This document shows, in pieces, positions 1 to 9,205 of a stretch of 64,000 nucleotides of DNA. The translations under genes and the position numbers were made by a program. The notes under the pieces were generated by a model, which made no database searches, was not told where the DNA came from, and was given only the letters and a program-made list of their open reading frames with translations. The stretch is from the NCBI GenBank assembly GCA_002746305.1, contig NVWV01000001.1, positions 62,001 to 126,000 of the forward strand. The letters are read 5' to 3'. Position 1 is the stretch's first letter. The number at the start of each line of letters is the position of its first letter. The DNA comes from Bacteroidota bacterium (GTDB lineage: Bacteria; Bacteroidota; Bacteroidia; NS11-12g; UBA9320).

Positions 1-1
1 T

Positions 2-436
2 GGTAATGACGTTGCTCAAGGTGAAAACATCGCCTTTAAACTATACGACACAGATCTTGACGAGGAGGTATTTATTACTTATGACCCTCTTACATTTACT
101 GGAGATAAAATTACAGGTACCTTGAATGAGGCATTTGAAATTGAATTGCCAACTTTGGGAATTCAAAATCTTCTTAAGCAAGGAATACGAATGAGCTGTT
201 ATCCAAACCCATTTAATACTAGCTTTAATATTCAGATAACCCTGAATCAGCAAGCGAGTTCAGAGGTAAGTTTAATTGATGTCTATGGACGAACGGTAAA
301 ACACATACAAACAGGTAAGTTACAGGCAGGTTCCAATGAACTAAGCGTGTCAACTCAAGATTTGTCAAAAGGCATTTATTACTGTATAGCTACCATTAAT
401 GGACAATTGATTCAGCAGATGATTATCAAGCAATAA
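2..436 (+). CDS. T9SS cargo protein, type A sorting domain (5' truncated)
   Basis: The reading frame is open from the window edge, so only the last 144 codons are visible. The final ~80 residues form a T9SS type A C-terminal sorting domain: the CYPNPFNTSF strand, then a VYGRTV turn, then GIYYCI and a basic end MIIKQ. In this family the domain is recognised by the outer-membrane translocon and cut by the PorU sortase (encoded at the other end of this window), leaving the protein secreted or anchored to A-LPS. The catalytic or adhesive part lies upstream, outside the window, so the role of the mature protein cannot be given. A strong terminator follows directly. Confidence 0.8.
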   Translation, partial: GNDVAQGENIAFKLYDTDLDEEVFITYDPLTFTGDKITGTLNEAFEIELPTLGIQNLLKQGIRMSCYPNPFNTSFNIQITLNQQASSEVSLIDVYGRTVKHIQTGKLQAGSNELSVSTQDLSKGIYYCIATINGQLIQQMIIKQ

Positions 437-460
437 TTCAATTATAAATATCAAAAAAAA

Positions 461-490
461 AGGACTAGCTGAAGCTAGTCCTTTTTTTTT
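461..490 (+). terminator. Rho-independent terminator (probably bidirectional)
   Basis: A 9-bp perfect stem AGGACTAGC/GCTAGTCCT with loop TGAA is followed by a run of T and preceded by a run of A (452-461). It ends transcription of the sorting-domain gene 25 bp upstream. Confidence 0.9.
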
Positions 491-526
491 ATAATGCCGC
501 CTAGGGTAGGGTATTGAATATTTTGA

Positions 527-733
527 TCTGCTCAGAAGTTCTTGAACAAAGCCATCAGGAACAATGGGGAGCCAAGACGGGTGAAGTATCTGAATAATAT
601 AGTAGAACAAGATCACCGAACTATCAAACGTAAGATATCGATAACAACAGGGTTCAAAGAATTTGAATCTGTTAAGCGAACATTGACAGGAATCATAGAC
701 ATCGTCGGAAAGAATCAAATTGCAAATCCATGA
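527..733 (+). pseudogene. IS6-family transposase remnant (C-terminal fragment)
   Basis: About 68 codons are open after a stop at 524. The peptide contains VKYLNNIVEQDHRTIKRK followed by GFKEFESVKRTLTGI. This is the hallmark C-terminal block of IS6/IS26-type DDE transposases, including the catalytic Glu of the DDE triad in NNIVEQDHR. Intact members are about 230 residues, so the helix-turn-helix and the two catalytic Asp are missing. No clear terminal inverted repeats are visible. It is a relic of an insertion just downstream of a terminated gene and is surely not functional. The flanks (491-526 and 734-871) hold no gene that I recognise. Confidence 0.75.
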
Positions 734-871
734 AAAAGTTAGTTTGCTACATTTAAGTCTCTTACAGCTTAAGAAAATGATAAATCGGCTACTGTTGGAA
801 ACAGTAGGAATTAAAGCGACAGAACCCCTTACAAAATCATAGTTTCATTTTTTAATGACTATTTTTGAGTA

Positions 872-2404
872 ATGCGAGGTTACAATAATTCCTTCTCTTT
901 TTTGATGTTGATACAATTATTAAGTATCACTTCTTTGGGGCAAAACCTAATAAATAATCCAGGTTTTGAGTTGAATTCTGGGAATATTGTTACTCGAGAG
1001 ATGAATTTTAATAAAGTTAATAACTGGGATGTATTCACGCCTTCTCCAGACTATATAGGGGCAAATAACTCCTTATATCCTTATTGGCCAAGACCCGCTT
1101 CTGGACAATTTTATGTCATGATTGCCTCAAATAATGAAGACTCGCCTAATACTCAAAAAGAATCAATTGGTCAAAAAATTAGTCTTTTAGAATCCGTTAA
1201 CTATAGAATTAGTTTTAAAGCAGTTAGCTGGTGGAATTTGTCAAATGTTCTCGAAATCTATGGATTAGAAGACGAACCCAGCCTTACCAATAGTATTGCA
1301 AATAATAATTATTTGGATCAGTATAGTCCTATATATGTGTCAGATACTTTTATAGGAGACACCGTATGGCATAACATGGAGGGTTGTTTCAAAACAAATA
1401 AAAAAGTAAATTATATCATTCTAGTTGTAGCGGATAAATCAATGTACATTTCGATTGATGATGTAAGTATTGAAAGAGAGGAACCGCTAATTAATACTCA
1501 AGGAATACTTCCTGTTGATACAATAATATGCGATAATCTATTGGGTGTAGAACTCAATCCAATTGGTCTTGACTCCATATTAAATTGGTCCGACGGCTCT
1601 AAAGAATCTACTCTTTTTGTAGATACATCTGGTCTATACTATGTAACAGGGCTTCAAAATAAATGTGTATATCGTGATTCAATTGCAATAGTTTTTTTAG
1701 AAAGTCCTAAAGTAGAATTACCGAAAGATACTTTTATATGTGACGATGAATATATTCTAGTAAATGCTGAAATAACTAACTCGGTTGCTAATTATCAAGT
1801 TTGGAATACAACAGAAACAGATTTAACAATAACTATAGATTCATCAGGACTGTATTGGGTAGAAGTAGGTAATGAATGTGGTATGTCTAAAGATTCAATT
1901 ATTATTAATCACTATTTTGCTCCTACTCTTGAGCTAGGGGAGCCAATACAAAATTGCGAAAACAAGGAAATTGAGATTGATGCCTATCGGGAGGGAATAA
2001 TTGACTACCTATGGAGTGATGGATCTATATCATCTTCAAATATTATTTCCAACTCTAATATTGGGCTCACAGTTAGCAATAATTGTGGAAGCTCATGGGA
2101 CACTCTTCGAATAAACAATTCTAATTGTGAATGTAAAATATTTATTCCAAATGCTTTTACTCCTACAAAAGATGGTATAAATGAAAGGTTTACATTGGCT
2201 TCAAATTGCTTAGAAATAAGTGGTATTCTTATAGTTTATAATAGATGGGGAGAAAAAATATATGAAACAACAGATCTAATAAATGGCTGGGACGGATACT
2301 ATAAAGATCGAATAATGCAAGGAACTTATGTATGTCTATTCGACATAAATTTACCCAATAAGGGGCGTAAAATAATGTCCAGCACATTTCAATTGCTGAG
2401 ATAA
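872..2404 (+). CDS. Secreted protein with T9SS type B (gliding-motility C-terminal) domain
   Basis: A 510-residue exported protein. The ATG at 872 gives a basic start and a hydrophobic signal ending near SLGQ; the next ATG (905) would leave the signal too short. The middle has repeated Ig-like strands of the form DTxICD..LxW.DGS and SGLYxVxV, typical of gliding-motility-associated adhesin-like proteins. The last ~90 residues are the type B domain: FIPNAFTPTKDGINE, then YNRWGEKIYE, GWDGYY and GTYVCLFDI. Type B domains send proteins through the T9SS, often with a SprF/PorP partner. An N-terminal NPGFE motif resembles carbohydrate-binding jelly-roll domains. It is very AT-rich and lies beside a transposase relic, which may mean recent acquisition (inference). 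A TAnnTTTG match at 860-867 is too close to the start to be trusted. Confidence 0.8.
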   Translation: MRGYNNSFSFLMLIQLLSITSLGQNLINNPGFELNSGNIVTREMNFNKVNNWDVFTPSPDYIGANNSLYPYWPRPASGQFYVMIASNNEDSPNTQKESIGQKISLLESVNYRISFKAVSWWNLSNVLEIYGLEDEPSLTNSIANNNYLDQYSPIYVSDTFIGDTVWHNMEGCFKTNKKVNYIILVVADKSMYISIDDVSIEREEPLINTQGILPVDTIICDNLLGVELNPIGLDSILNWSDGSKESTLFVDTSGLYYVTGLQNKCVYRDSIAIVFLESPKVELPKDTFICDDEYILVNAEITNSVANYQVWNTTETDLTITIDSSGLYWVEVGNECGMSKDSIIINHYFAPTLELGEPIQNCENKEIEIDAYREGIIDYLWSDGSISSSNIISNSNIGLTVSNNCGSSWDTLRINNSNCECKIFIPNAFTPTKDGINERFTLASNCLEISGILIVYNRWGEKIYETTDLINGWDGYYKDRIMQGTYVCLFDINLPNKGRKIMSSTFQLLR

Positions 2405-2776
2405 ATAATCTTGTTCTGTGGAATTAATTTAGACGGATTGAGATTTCAGTAATTTCATTTCAAAAAATGAGCAATGTGGTTAGTGTATCAGATGTGTGGT
2501 TATCGTAAAATACAATGTTCAAATAATTGATAATCACGCTACAAGAAGATGTAGAAAAGAGTAATGGGAACGGTATAAGTACCATTGTCACTAGATTATA
2601 GATGGTATACACCATATCAAAATAATTTTGTTCAGTGCATAAATATTGATGCTGGGCACTGGAAGGCCATTACTGTAAAAAGCTGCACCATGGTCTGTAC
2701 ACATCAACGTCCCTTGCAGGATGCATTGATGAAAAGAAAGGGTCCGCCGATAAGTTTTACTGAATTGTTCCTGAAA
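2405..2776. other. Gap without a recognisable gene
   Basis: A stretch of 372 bases between a T9SS cargo gene and a convergent glycosyltransferase gene. A short frame (2585-2803, plus strand) encodes VCTHQRPLQDALMKRKGPP, which I cannot assign. It overlaps the end of the glycosyltransferase gene and has no good start context. It may be a remnant of a lost gene. No terminator hairpin, repeat or RNA gene was seen. Confidence 0.4.
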
Positions 2777-3595
2777 CTACTCGTTTATCCTTTTCTCAAT
2801 TAAATAAGCATCAGTAGTTTGAAGCCTATACTTGATATACAGAAAGACAATAGGAGAGGCGAGAAGTAAACTGGCTACAAGGTTTACGGAACATAGAAAC
2901 TGTAAAACCAAAAGTAAAGCTAGAGTCAAATGTGGAATGAAAGAGTATCGAAAAAGAAAAGTAAACCAAATATGCAATGACCCGAACATCGAGTAATTTG
3001 ATTCTCCAAACATTCGTTTGTTATGACTTACATCGCATTTGCCAATCTTGATTTTTCCATTGCTATATTCAAAATCAAGAATGAATTTTTTCTTGTTGTT
3101 GATAGTCGTTCGAATGTCTTTTCTAAAGATTCGGAAAGATTCAAGATACCTCAATCTGGGGAAGAAAATTCCTATGATTCCCCTAGCTATCTTGGCACTG
3201 AATCGTTTGATACCCTTTTGTTCCTTTTTCTGAGCAACACCATACACCAAATCCAGTTCAGAGTCCTGTAATGTCCTAAGCATAGTTGGGATGTCAGCAG
3301 GAGAAAATTCCAAGTCATCGTCAATGGTTAGAATGAAATCTCCAGAAGCATGGTCAATGCCACATAAGGTAGCTTGCTGTTGACCTGCATTGTTTTTGAA
3401 AAGAATGGGTTTAAGCCTTACGTCGGTTTTAGCAAGGTTTTCGAGTACCTGCCAAACGTTATCAGGACTAGCATCACTTACGGGAATTATCTCAAATGAG
3501 ATAGCCTCTTTTTCCAAAGTATCGCGTATTTGGTTATACAGTATATTTATACTTCTTTCGCTCTTAAATACTGGTATAACGACTGATAATAACAA
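2777..3595 (-). CDS. Family 2 glycosyltransferase (ArnC/polyprenyl-phosphate type)
   Basis: A GT-A fold glycosyltransferase of about 272 residues. LLSVVIPVFKSE is the first nucleotide-binding strand, DASPD the first Asp motif and TIDDDLEFSP the metal-binding DxD region, followed by a C-terminal hydrophobic segment with probably two membrane helices. Such enzymes transfer a sugar from a nucleotide sugar to a lipid carrier or to a surface glycan at the inner face of the membrane. There is no ATG. TTG at 3595 starts just before the conserved strand; TTG at 3619 would add eight residues and overlap the divergent gene. The neighbouring dioxygenase and EamA transporter suggest a small modification cluster, but substrate and product are unknown. 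Confidence 0.85.
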   Translation of the reverse strand: MLLSVVIPVFKSERSINILYNQIRDTLEKEAISFEIIPVSDASPDNVWQVLENLAKTDVRLKPILFKNNAGQQQATLCGIDHASGDFILTIDDDLEFSPADIPTMLRTLQDSELDLVYGVAQKKEQKGIKRFSAKIARGIIGIFFPRLRYLESFRIFRKDIRTTINNKKKFILDFEYSNGKIKIGKCDVSHNKRMFGESNYSMFGSLHIWFTFLFRYSFIPHLTLALLLVLQFLCSVNLVASLLLASPIVFLYIKYRLQTTDAYLIEKRINE

Positions 3596-3645
3596 TTTGT
3601 ATGAGCGGGCAAAGAACAATAAAATTCTTTATAGAAAAAAGGGAG

Positions 3646-4431
3646 ATGGAATGCAAAGTTATCGGCGAAATGCGTGCGTCAGAAGAAGTTTGCTTGCTGA
3701 GTCAAGATGATAATCTCTTAGAGGATTCATACTATGACGAACAAGGGTTTGGAGTAGATTTACTTTTTAATACGGAAGAGCATACCTATCTCAAAGATGA
3801 ATTGGAGCAATTAGTAAAAAATAGATTGTCCAATTTTACGTCTAAATCTTTAGATGGGTTTCAATTGGAAAGATACCATGAATTCATAACCGACGAAGAG
3901 CATTTGATCTTTATGTCCTCCATTAAATCTTGCATTGATATTCAGGAGTTTCCATTGGACAAAGACAGTATTCCGATTAGAATAGGTGAGATAATCAATC
4001 AGAAGTTGGGCCTTTCTTGTGAAGGAATGGATGATCGAGAATTCTTTTGTTTGAGACTAGTACGTCCACAAAAACACCAAGATTGTAATCCTCCACACAA
4101 GGATATCTATATCGATAGATTAAGGAACGCAGTGAATTTATATATACCAATTTGTGGTAGCGATGAACATAGTTCATTATCGCTCATAGAAGGTAGTCAT
4201 AAATGGCTGGAGTCGGAAACGGAAGTGTCAGAAAATGGGGTGGAAGTAAATGGAGTTAAATATTCTGTACCTGCTATCTGTGGTACCAAAAATGACTTTA
4301 ACCTGTCTCGTCCCAACCCTAAAGTAGGTGAAGTATTATTCTTTTCACCCTACTTAATCCATGGAGCGGGGTACAATTTTAACAATGATATTACACGAGT
4401 TTCCTTGGAAATGAGGCTTTGGAAATCTTAA
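3646..4431 (+). CDS. PhyH-like Fe(II)/2-oxoglutarate dioxygenase
   Basis: About 261 residues from the ATG at 3646 (an in-frame ATG at 3601 would overlap the divergent glycosyltransferase start). The double-stranded beta-helix iron site is visible: HKD (about residues 151-153) as HxD, a distal His in SPYLIHGAG (about 239), and Arg about 12 residues later in ITRVSLE, the expected 2-oxoglutarate contact. VNLYIPICG and SLIEGSHKW are usual PhyH strand signatures. Family members hydroxylate small molecules, lipids or sugars. It lies 4 bp before an EamA transporter gene and divergent from a glycosyltransferase, so a role in modifying an exported or envelope compound is possible. Substrate unknown. 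Confidence 0.7.
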   Translation: MECKVIGEMRASEEVCLLSQDDNLLEDSYYDEQGFGVDLLFNTEEHTYLKDELEQLVKNRLSNFTSKSLDGFQLERYHEFITDEEHLIFMSSIKSCIDIQEFPLDKDSIPIRIGEIINQKLGLSCEGMDDREFFCLRLVRPQKHQDCNPPHKDIYIDRLRNAVNLYIPICGSDEHSSLSLIEGSHKWLESETEVSENGVEVNGVKYSVPAICGTKNDFNLSRPNPKVGEVLFFSPYLIHGAGYNFNNDITRVSLEMRLWKS

Positions 4432-4435
4432 ACCA

Positions 4436-5284
4436 ATGAACAAGAGTGTTGCATATATGGCAATAGCCTCTTTTCTCTTTGCCATGATGAATCTCATTGT
4501 AAAGTATCTGGATTCTATTCCCGTGTCTCAGATTGTGTTTATGCGTTCATTAGTGATGCTAGTCATGGTAGTTGCTCTTCTTACACAAAAGAGAATTAAA
4601 CCCTTCGGCAACAATAAAAAATTGCTGATTTTTAGAGGGTTATTTGGTACTACAGGGATAGCATTTTTCTTTTATACAATCCACAGCATGCCACTTGCCT
4701 CAGCCGTGGTGATCCACTATCTAACACCTATTATTACAGTTGTCATTAGCGTACTAATTACACGAGTCCGTATTGCCCCATTGAGATGGTTGTTTTTTGC
4801 AATGTGTTTCATAGGAATTTATATCGTAAAAGATTTTGATGATAGAATAGAAGTAGTCCCCTTGGTTATAGGAGTTATAGGAACCTTTGCAGCATCAGCG
4901 GCCTATAATATCATCAGTGTTTTAAAGAAAACGGAGCACCATTTAGTGATCATGTTGTACTTCCCAATGGTAACAATTCCGATAGCCCTTGTTTACATTT
5001 TGTTTACTGGAGAGTGGGTTTGGACGAGTACTGCCAACTGGTTACTTCTCGGACTGATAGGGTTTCTCACCTATTTCGCTCAATATTTCTTAACCAAAGC
5101 ATATCAAATAGGGGATGTAAGCAAGGTCTCTATAATTTCGTATTTGGGAATCATTTATGCATTATTCTTTGGATACTATTTGTTTGATGAGTGGTATACA
5201 CCCATTGTATTTGGAGGACTTGCATTGGTGTTGATGGGAGTAATTGGCAATATCTTTTATAAAGATAAACCTACTCAACAATAG
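4436..5284 (+). CDS. EamA/DMT-superfamily transporter
   Basis: A 282-residue integral membrane protein with about ten predicted helices made of two EamA repeats: the first half begins AIASFLFAMMNLIVKYL, the second ISVLKKTEHHL onward. YLTPIITVVISVL at the end of repeat one and YLGIIYALFFGYYLF in repeat two are family-typical. DMT members export or take up metabolites such as amino acids or nucleotide sugars; the substrate cannot be read from sequence. It starts 4 bp after the dioxygenase gene and so is probably cotranscribed. Its 3' end overlaps the convergent dipeptidase gene by 14 bp. Confidence 0.85.
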   Translation: MNKSVAYMAIASFLFAMMNLIVKYLDSIPVSQIVFMRSLVMLVMVVALLTQKRIKPFGNNKKLLIFRGLFGTTGIAFFFYTIHSMPLASAVVIHYLTPIITVVISVLITRVRIAPLRWLFFAMCFIGIYIVKDFDDRIEVVPLVIGVIGTFAASAAYNIISVLKKTEHHLVIMLYFPMVTIPIALVYILFTGEWVWTSTANWLLLGLIGFLTYFAQYFLTKAYQIGDVSKVSIISYLGIIYALFFGYYLFDEWYTPIVFGGLALVLMGVIGNIFYKDKPTQQ

Positions 5285-6011
5285 CATATTTGCTTCGTGC
5301 TACACTTCTGGTCAAGGCATTGAAGTGCCACCATTCAGAACTGATGGTTTTGAAGCCTACAGATTTCATAATGCTTCTAAGAATGGTACGATTTTCTAGT
5401 TGTTGAGGTGTCAAAATACCCTCTTCCACTAAGAGATATTCAGACTTGATATTAGAAGCTCTTCCAAAGTGGTCAAAATCTGTCCCCATGTCCATTAGCT
5501 TTCTATTAGTATAGCAGATGGTTAAGTCAACAGCACATCCATAATTGTGGATGCTACCGTTTCTAGGATTGGAAACATACTTTGCCTTTTGTTTTAAAGG
5601 CATATCCAGTGCATTCCACATTCTCCATTGAATATTTCGAGGCCTAACAGCGTCCCAAATCAGAAGATGTAGATTGGAGTCAACTGCGGTTAATTTTTTT
5701 TGAGCAGAGTCTAGCATCAAAGCTGTTTCTTGTTGGAAATATGCACTGTCCAAGCATCCATATAGATCTTGATTTAGAAAGTTGTTGATTCCACTGTATC
5801 GTAGATTTATTCGAATATTTGGATTGAGATGTTGAATGTTGACCAAACCTGCATTGCAAATACTCTCGTTTAGTGCGCACGGAAGTTTAATAGGCTCAAG
5901 TTCTTCCTTTATTGGAATTTTGGAGATTGTATTTTTTGCTCTCTGCTCAGTTTCACTTGCACAACCACAAATCAAAAGTATGAGAAAGATGATAGAGAGT
6001 TTCGATATCAT
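5271..6011 (-). CDS. D-alanyl-D-alanine dipeptidase (VanX/DdpX-like lipoprotein)
   Basis: A 246-residue lipoprotein with a lipobox around LICGC (Cys about 17). The M15D zinc site is complete: His155 and Asp162 in SIHNYGCAVD, His229 in SEWWHFN, catalytic Glu226, and the conserved Arg123 in WDAVRPR. The family hydrolyses D-Ala-D-Ala. In bacteria without vancomycin resistance it usually works in peptidoglycan turnover or D-Ala salvage. No vanH or vanA partner is present, so resistance should not be inferred. It overlaps the upstream permease gene by 4 bp (ATGA), which suggests translational coupling. Confidence 0.9.
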   Translation of the reverse strand: MISKLSIIFLILLICGCASETEQRAKNTISKIPIKEELEPIKLPCALNESICNAGLVNIQHLNPNIRINLRYSGINNFLNQDLYGCLDSAYFQQETALMLDSAQKKLTAVDSNLHLLIWDAVRPRNIQWRMWNALDMPLKQKAKYVSNPRNGSIHNYGCAVDLTICYTNRKLMDMGTDFDHFGRASNIKSEYLLVEEGILTPQQLENRTILRSIMKSVGFKTISSEWWHFNALTRSVARSKYAIVE

Positions 6012-7258
6012 TTACGAAGAGCAACAACTGGATCCATTCTTGCTGCAAGAAACGCAGGGGCCATGCCGGCAACAAGTCCAATTAATATGGACACAAATGA
6101 CCAAAAGGTAAATATGGGAATGCTAAAGAATATTTTAAATGAGGTGAGATTGGTAATAAGTAAACCTACGGATATAACTATGAGTATGCCAAGTACAGCT
6201 CCTATCAAACAAAGTAACATAGCCTCAAATAGGAATTGAGAAATTATAAAACTACGCTTTGCCCCAAGAGCTTTTTGCAAACCAATGATTCCTGTACGTT
6301 CCTTTACAGATACAAACATGATATTGGCAATTCCAAAGCCTCCAACAAGAAGAGAGAAACCTCCTATAATTATAGCTACAATGTCTATTACTCCAAATGT
6401 TTGGCTCAAATTATCAGAAACCATGGTTAGCTTATTGATAGCAAAATTGTTGTCATCCTTTGGCCTGAGTTTTCTCAAAGAACGCATGATACGTCTTATC
6501 TCATAATCAATCTGTTTCAGTTCTATATGGTCATGCCCTTTAATAACTATAGCAGATGAAACACCATTGGTATTTGGTTTTGCAAATTTACTAGCAAATA
6601 TGGCAGGTAGTATCATTACATCATCGTACTGTTGTCCTCCGATAGCAGAGCCTTGTTGAGCAAGTACGCCAATAATGTTGACCTTATACCCATTTATCTT
6701 AACATCATGACCAACAGGGTTTTTGCCACCAAAAAGATTCATTGCAAGGTTAAACCCAACAATGCAGGTGTTTTTACCCTTGCCCATTTCAAGTTTGTTG
6801 AAAGTTCTGCCGGTCGCTAGTTCCCATTGGTTAATTTCAAAGAAGTTGCCCATTACAGCTGTTATTTTAACTCCAGAGACTTCTTCTAACTTAGACTTCG
6901 CCTTGTTTCCCCCAAATTCAAAAAAGAATGCTGCATCTTTAATGAGGTCTTTATTTCCTTCTCTACTTACACGTTTGAACTCTCTAATAGTGGTTTCGGG
7001 CCTACTTAGATAGTCCCACCATTGATATCCGCCTCCAAAACCCCATGGCCATTTCTGAACATAGACGATTTTGTCACCCATTTTGTCAACGTTTTTGCGG
7101 ATGTTTTGTTCTAAAGAATGTGTAGCCGTAGATATAAAAACAATGCAAAAAATACCGATAGTAATGCCCGTCACAGAAAGAGAGCTTCTAAGCTTATTTG
7201 CCCGTAAAAAACGAAGAGTAAGAGCTATAGATTCTTTTAAGACGGATCCGAATTTCAT
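6008..7258 (-). CDS. MacB/FtsX-family ABC transporter permease
   Basis: A 416-residue permease of the MacB type: one N-terminal helix (LRSSLSVTGITIGIFCIVF), a long periplasmic MacB core domain (about residues 45-275) and three C-terminal helices including GGFSLLVGGFGIANIMFVSV and the RTGIIGLQKALGA coupling motif. MacB-type systems are mechanotransmitters that drive export of peptides, lipoproteins or toxins with a periplasmic adaptor. No ATPase or adaptor gene is adjacent, so the partner must be elsewhere. It is followed by the dipeptidase gene with a 4-bp overlap and divergent from queA. Confidence 0.88.
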   Translation of the reverse strand: MKFGSVLKESIALTLRFLRANKLRSSLSVTGITIGIFCIVFISTATHSLEQNIRKNVDKMGDKIVYVQKWPWGFGGGYQWWDYLSRPETTIREFKRVSREGNKDLIKDAAFFFEFGGNKAKSKLEEVSGVKITAVMGNFFEINQWELATGRTFNKLEMGKGKNTCIVGFNLAMNLFGGKNPVGHDVKINGYKVNIIGVLAQQGSAIGGQQYDDVMILPAIFASKFAKPNTNGVSSAIVIKGHDHIELKQIDYEIRRIMRSLRKLRPKDDNNFAINKLTMVSDNLSQTFGVIDIVAIIIGGFSLLVGGFGIANIMFVSVKERTGIIGLQKALGAKRSFIISQFLFEAMLLCLIGAVLGILIVISVGLLITNLTSFKIFFSIPIFTFWSFVSILIGLVAGMAPAFLAARMDPVVALRK

Positions 7259-7389
7259 TTACGGTTCAATAATATAAAAAGGTCTATGGGCTCTATTGTA
7301 TTAATCGATAAAGATGAAGATAAAAGTGTTAATCGTTTAATGGTTTTTTTAGATAATCCAATCAATCTACAACTTGATTAGTTATAAAC

Positions 7390-7420
7390 TTGACTTCGCC
7401 TCTCAAAAAGGTTACTTTTG
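7390..7420 (+). promoter_or_regulatory. Bacteroidota-type promoter of queA
   Basis: A TTG at 7390-7392, 20 bases, then TACTTTTG at 7413-7420 match the sigma-ABfr consensus (-33 TTG, -7 TAnnTTTG). The predicted start of transcription is near 7427, giving a leader of about 30 bases. Confidence 0.75.
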
Positions 7421-7458
7421 CACCCTTTTTTGCACATAGTATTTCTTAATATTAATAA

Positions 7459-8508
7459 ATGAAATTATCAGAATTCCAATTCGAGTTAGACCCAAGTAAA
7501 ATTGCAAGCACATCACAGTACAACCGAGATGAATGCAAGCTAATGGTGGTTGATAAAACTGCCAAGACAATAGAGCATAAAATGTTCAAGGACATTTTAG
7601 AGGAGTTTGACGAAGGAGACGTAATGGTGCTTAACAATGCAAAGGTCTTTCCTGCAAGATTGTATGGAAATAAAGAAAAGACTGGAGCTAAAATTGAAGT
7701 ATTCTTGCTTAGAGAATTGAACAAAGAGTTAAGACTTTGGGATGTTCTTGTAGACCCAGCTAGGAAAATTAGAGTAGGTAATAAATTGTTCTTTGGAGAG
7801 GATGAGTTGGTTGCGGAAGTAATTGACAATACCACATCTAGAGGTAGAACAATTCGTTTCTTATTTGATGGTACAGATCAAGAATTTAAGAATGTTGTAA
7901 ATAAATTGGGACATACACCTATTCCAAAGTATTTGGATCGTGAATCTACAAAAGAAGATGAGGAAATGTACCAAACTATATTTGCAGAAATAGAAGGTGC
8001 TATAGCTCCACCAGCAGCAGGTCTTCATTTTACAAAAGCTTTAATGATGCGTTTGGAGATTAAAGGTGTGAAGTTTGCAAAAGTGAATTTGAACATAGGT
8101 CTTGGAGCATTTAGACCAGTAGAGGTTGAAGATCTTACTAAACACAAGATGGATAGTGAGCATTTTAGCATACAACAGGATGCTGCTGATATCGTAAATG
8201 AAGCTAAGGCGAATAAGAAGAGAGTTTTAGCTGTAGGATCGAGTGTTATGAGATCTTTAGAAAGCTCAGTATCTGCTTTTGGTAAGTTAAATGCAGATGA
8301 TAGTTGGACTGATAAATTTATTTGTCCACCATATGAGCCAAGAATAGCAAATTGTTATTTGACCAATTTTCATCAACCTCAATCTACGTTGATGATGTTG
8401 ACATCAGCTTATCTAGATGACCATAAGTTAGCTATGGAAGTGTACGAAACAGCCATAAAAGAAGGATATAATTTCTTGTGTTATGGTGATGCTCTTCTCA
8501 TAAAATAA
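7459..8508 (+). CDS. queA: S-adenosylmethionine:tRNA ribosyltransferase-isomerase
   Basis: A 349-residue QueA of normal length. It transfers and isomerises the ribose of S-adenosylmethionine onto preQ1 in tRNA anticodons (GUN), forming epoxyqueuosine. Visible signatures are [16 protein letters not shown] near the N-terminus, [22 protein letters not shown] and [16 protein letters not shown] near the end. It acts in the cytoplasm. A YhhQ-type queuosine-precursor transporter lies 18 kb away, supporting an active queuosine pathway. A good promoter precedes it; plsY follows after 61 bp. Confidence 0.97.
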   Translation: MKLSEFQFELDPSKIASTSQYNRDECKLMVVDKTAKTIEHKMFKDILEEFDEGDVMVLNNAKVFPARLYGNKEKTGAKIEVFLLRELNKELRLWDVLVDPARKIRVGNKLFFGEDELVAEVIDNTTSRGRTIRFLFDGTDQEFKNVVNKLGHTPIPKYLDRESTKEDEEMYQTIFAEIEGAIAPPAAGLHFTKALMMRLEIKGVKFAKVNLNIGLGAFRPVEVEDLTKHKMDSEHFSIQQDAADIVNEAKANKKRVLAVGSSVMRSLESSVSAFGKLNADDSWTDKFICPPYEPRIANCYLTNFHQPQSTLMMLTSAYLDDHKLAMEVYETAIKEGYNFLCYGDALLIK

Positions 8509-8569
8509 AAGATTGGCACGATTTTGTGTACAATTAGTGTGATAAATTCTATTAATTTGGAGTTTTAAA

Positions 8570-9205
8570 ATGGATATAGTTTTAATAATCATATTGGCTT
8601 TAGTGGCCTACTTACTAGGAAGTATACCCAGTAGTGTATGGGTTGGTAAGGGCTATTTTGGTGTGGATATAAGAGATTATGGCAGTGGTAATGCTGGAGC
8701 AACCAATACATTTAGAGTACTTGGTAAGCAAGTAGGAACCTTTGTGTTGCTCTTGGATATTGTAAAAGGAATTACCGCTTCCAGTTTGGTACACTACCTT
8801 GCTTTTGTGGAGCATGGCACTGATCAGTTTATCAATTTGCAGTTGCTTTTTGGTTTGCTTGCAGTTGTTGGTCACATCTTTCCTGTATTTGAGAATTTTA
8901 GAGGAGGAAAAGGAATTGCAACCTTATTCGGTATGTTAATCGGAATTCATTATGTGCTTGCTTTGGCCTGTGTTGCTTTGTTTATTGTAGTACTGCTTTC
9001 AACTAAGTATGTTTCCTTAAGTTCTATTCTTGCTGCAATATCATTCCCCATATTTACGATATTTGTATTCAAAAGGGATGAACCCTTACTTATAGCTTTT
9101 GGGATAGTTGCTGCTGTTTTGGTAGTTCTTACACATAAAAAGAATATTACGCGGCTATTAAACGGTGAGGAGAGTAAGGCTAAATTATTTCGTAGTAAAC
9201 AATGA
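8570..9205 (+). CDS. plsY: Acyl-phosphate:glycerol-3-phosphate acyltransferase PlsY
   Basis: A 211-residue membrane enzyme that makes lysophosphatidate from acyl-phosphate and glycerol 3-phosphate, the first step of phospholipid synthesis. The three PlsY motifs are present: GSIPSSVWVGK, RDYGSGNAGATNTFRVLG and HIFPVFENFRGGKGIAT. About five membrane helices are predicted. It overlaps clpS by 4 bp and so is likely co-translated with it. Confidence 0.96.
   Translation: MDIVLIIILALVAYLLGSIPSSVWVGKGYFGVDIRDYGSGNAGATNTFRVLGKQVGTFVLLLDIVKGITASSLVHYLAFVEHGTDQFINLQLLFGLLAVVGHIFPVFENFRGGKGIATLFGMLIGIHYVLALACVALFIVVLLSTKYVSLSSILAAISFPIFTIFVFKRDEPLLIAFGIVAAVLVVLTHKKNITRLLNGEESKAKLFRSKQ

Noticed and set aside
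860..867. TATTTTTG as the promoter of the type B cargo gene.
   Set aside because: It ends only four bases before the best start codon, and the alternative start loses the signal peptide; no TTG at the right distance.
2585..2803. A 72-codon plus-strand frame with VCTHQRPLQDAL.
   Set aside because: No family recognised, poor start context, and its end overlaps the convergent glycosyltransferase gene. Noted only as part of the gene-free gap.
5271..6011. Vancomycin resistance from the VanX-like gene.
   Set aside because: No vanH, vanA/B or vanRS neighbours; chromosomal M15D dipeptidases are ordinary wall-turnover enzymes.
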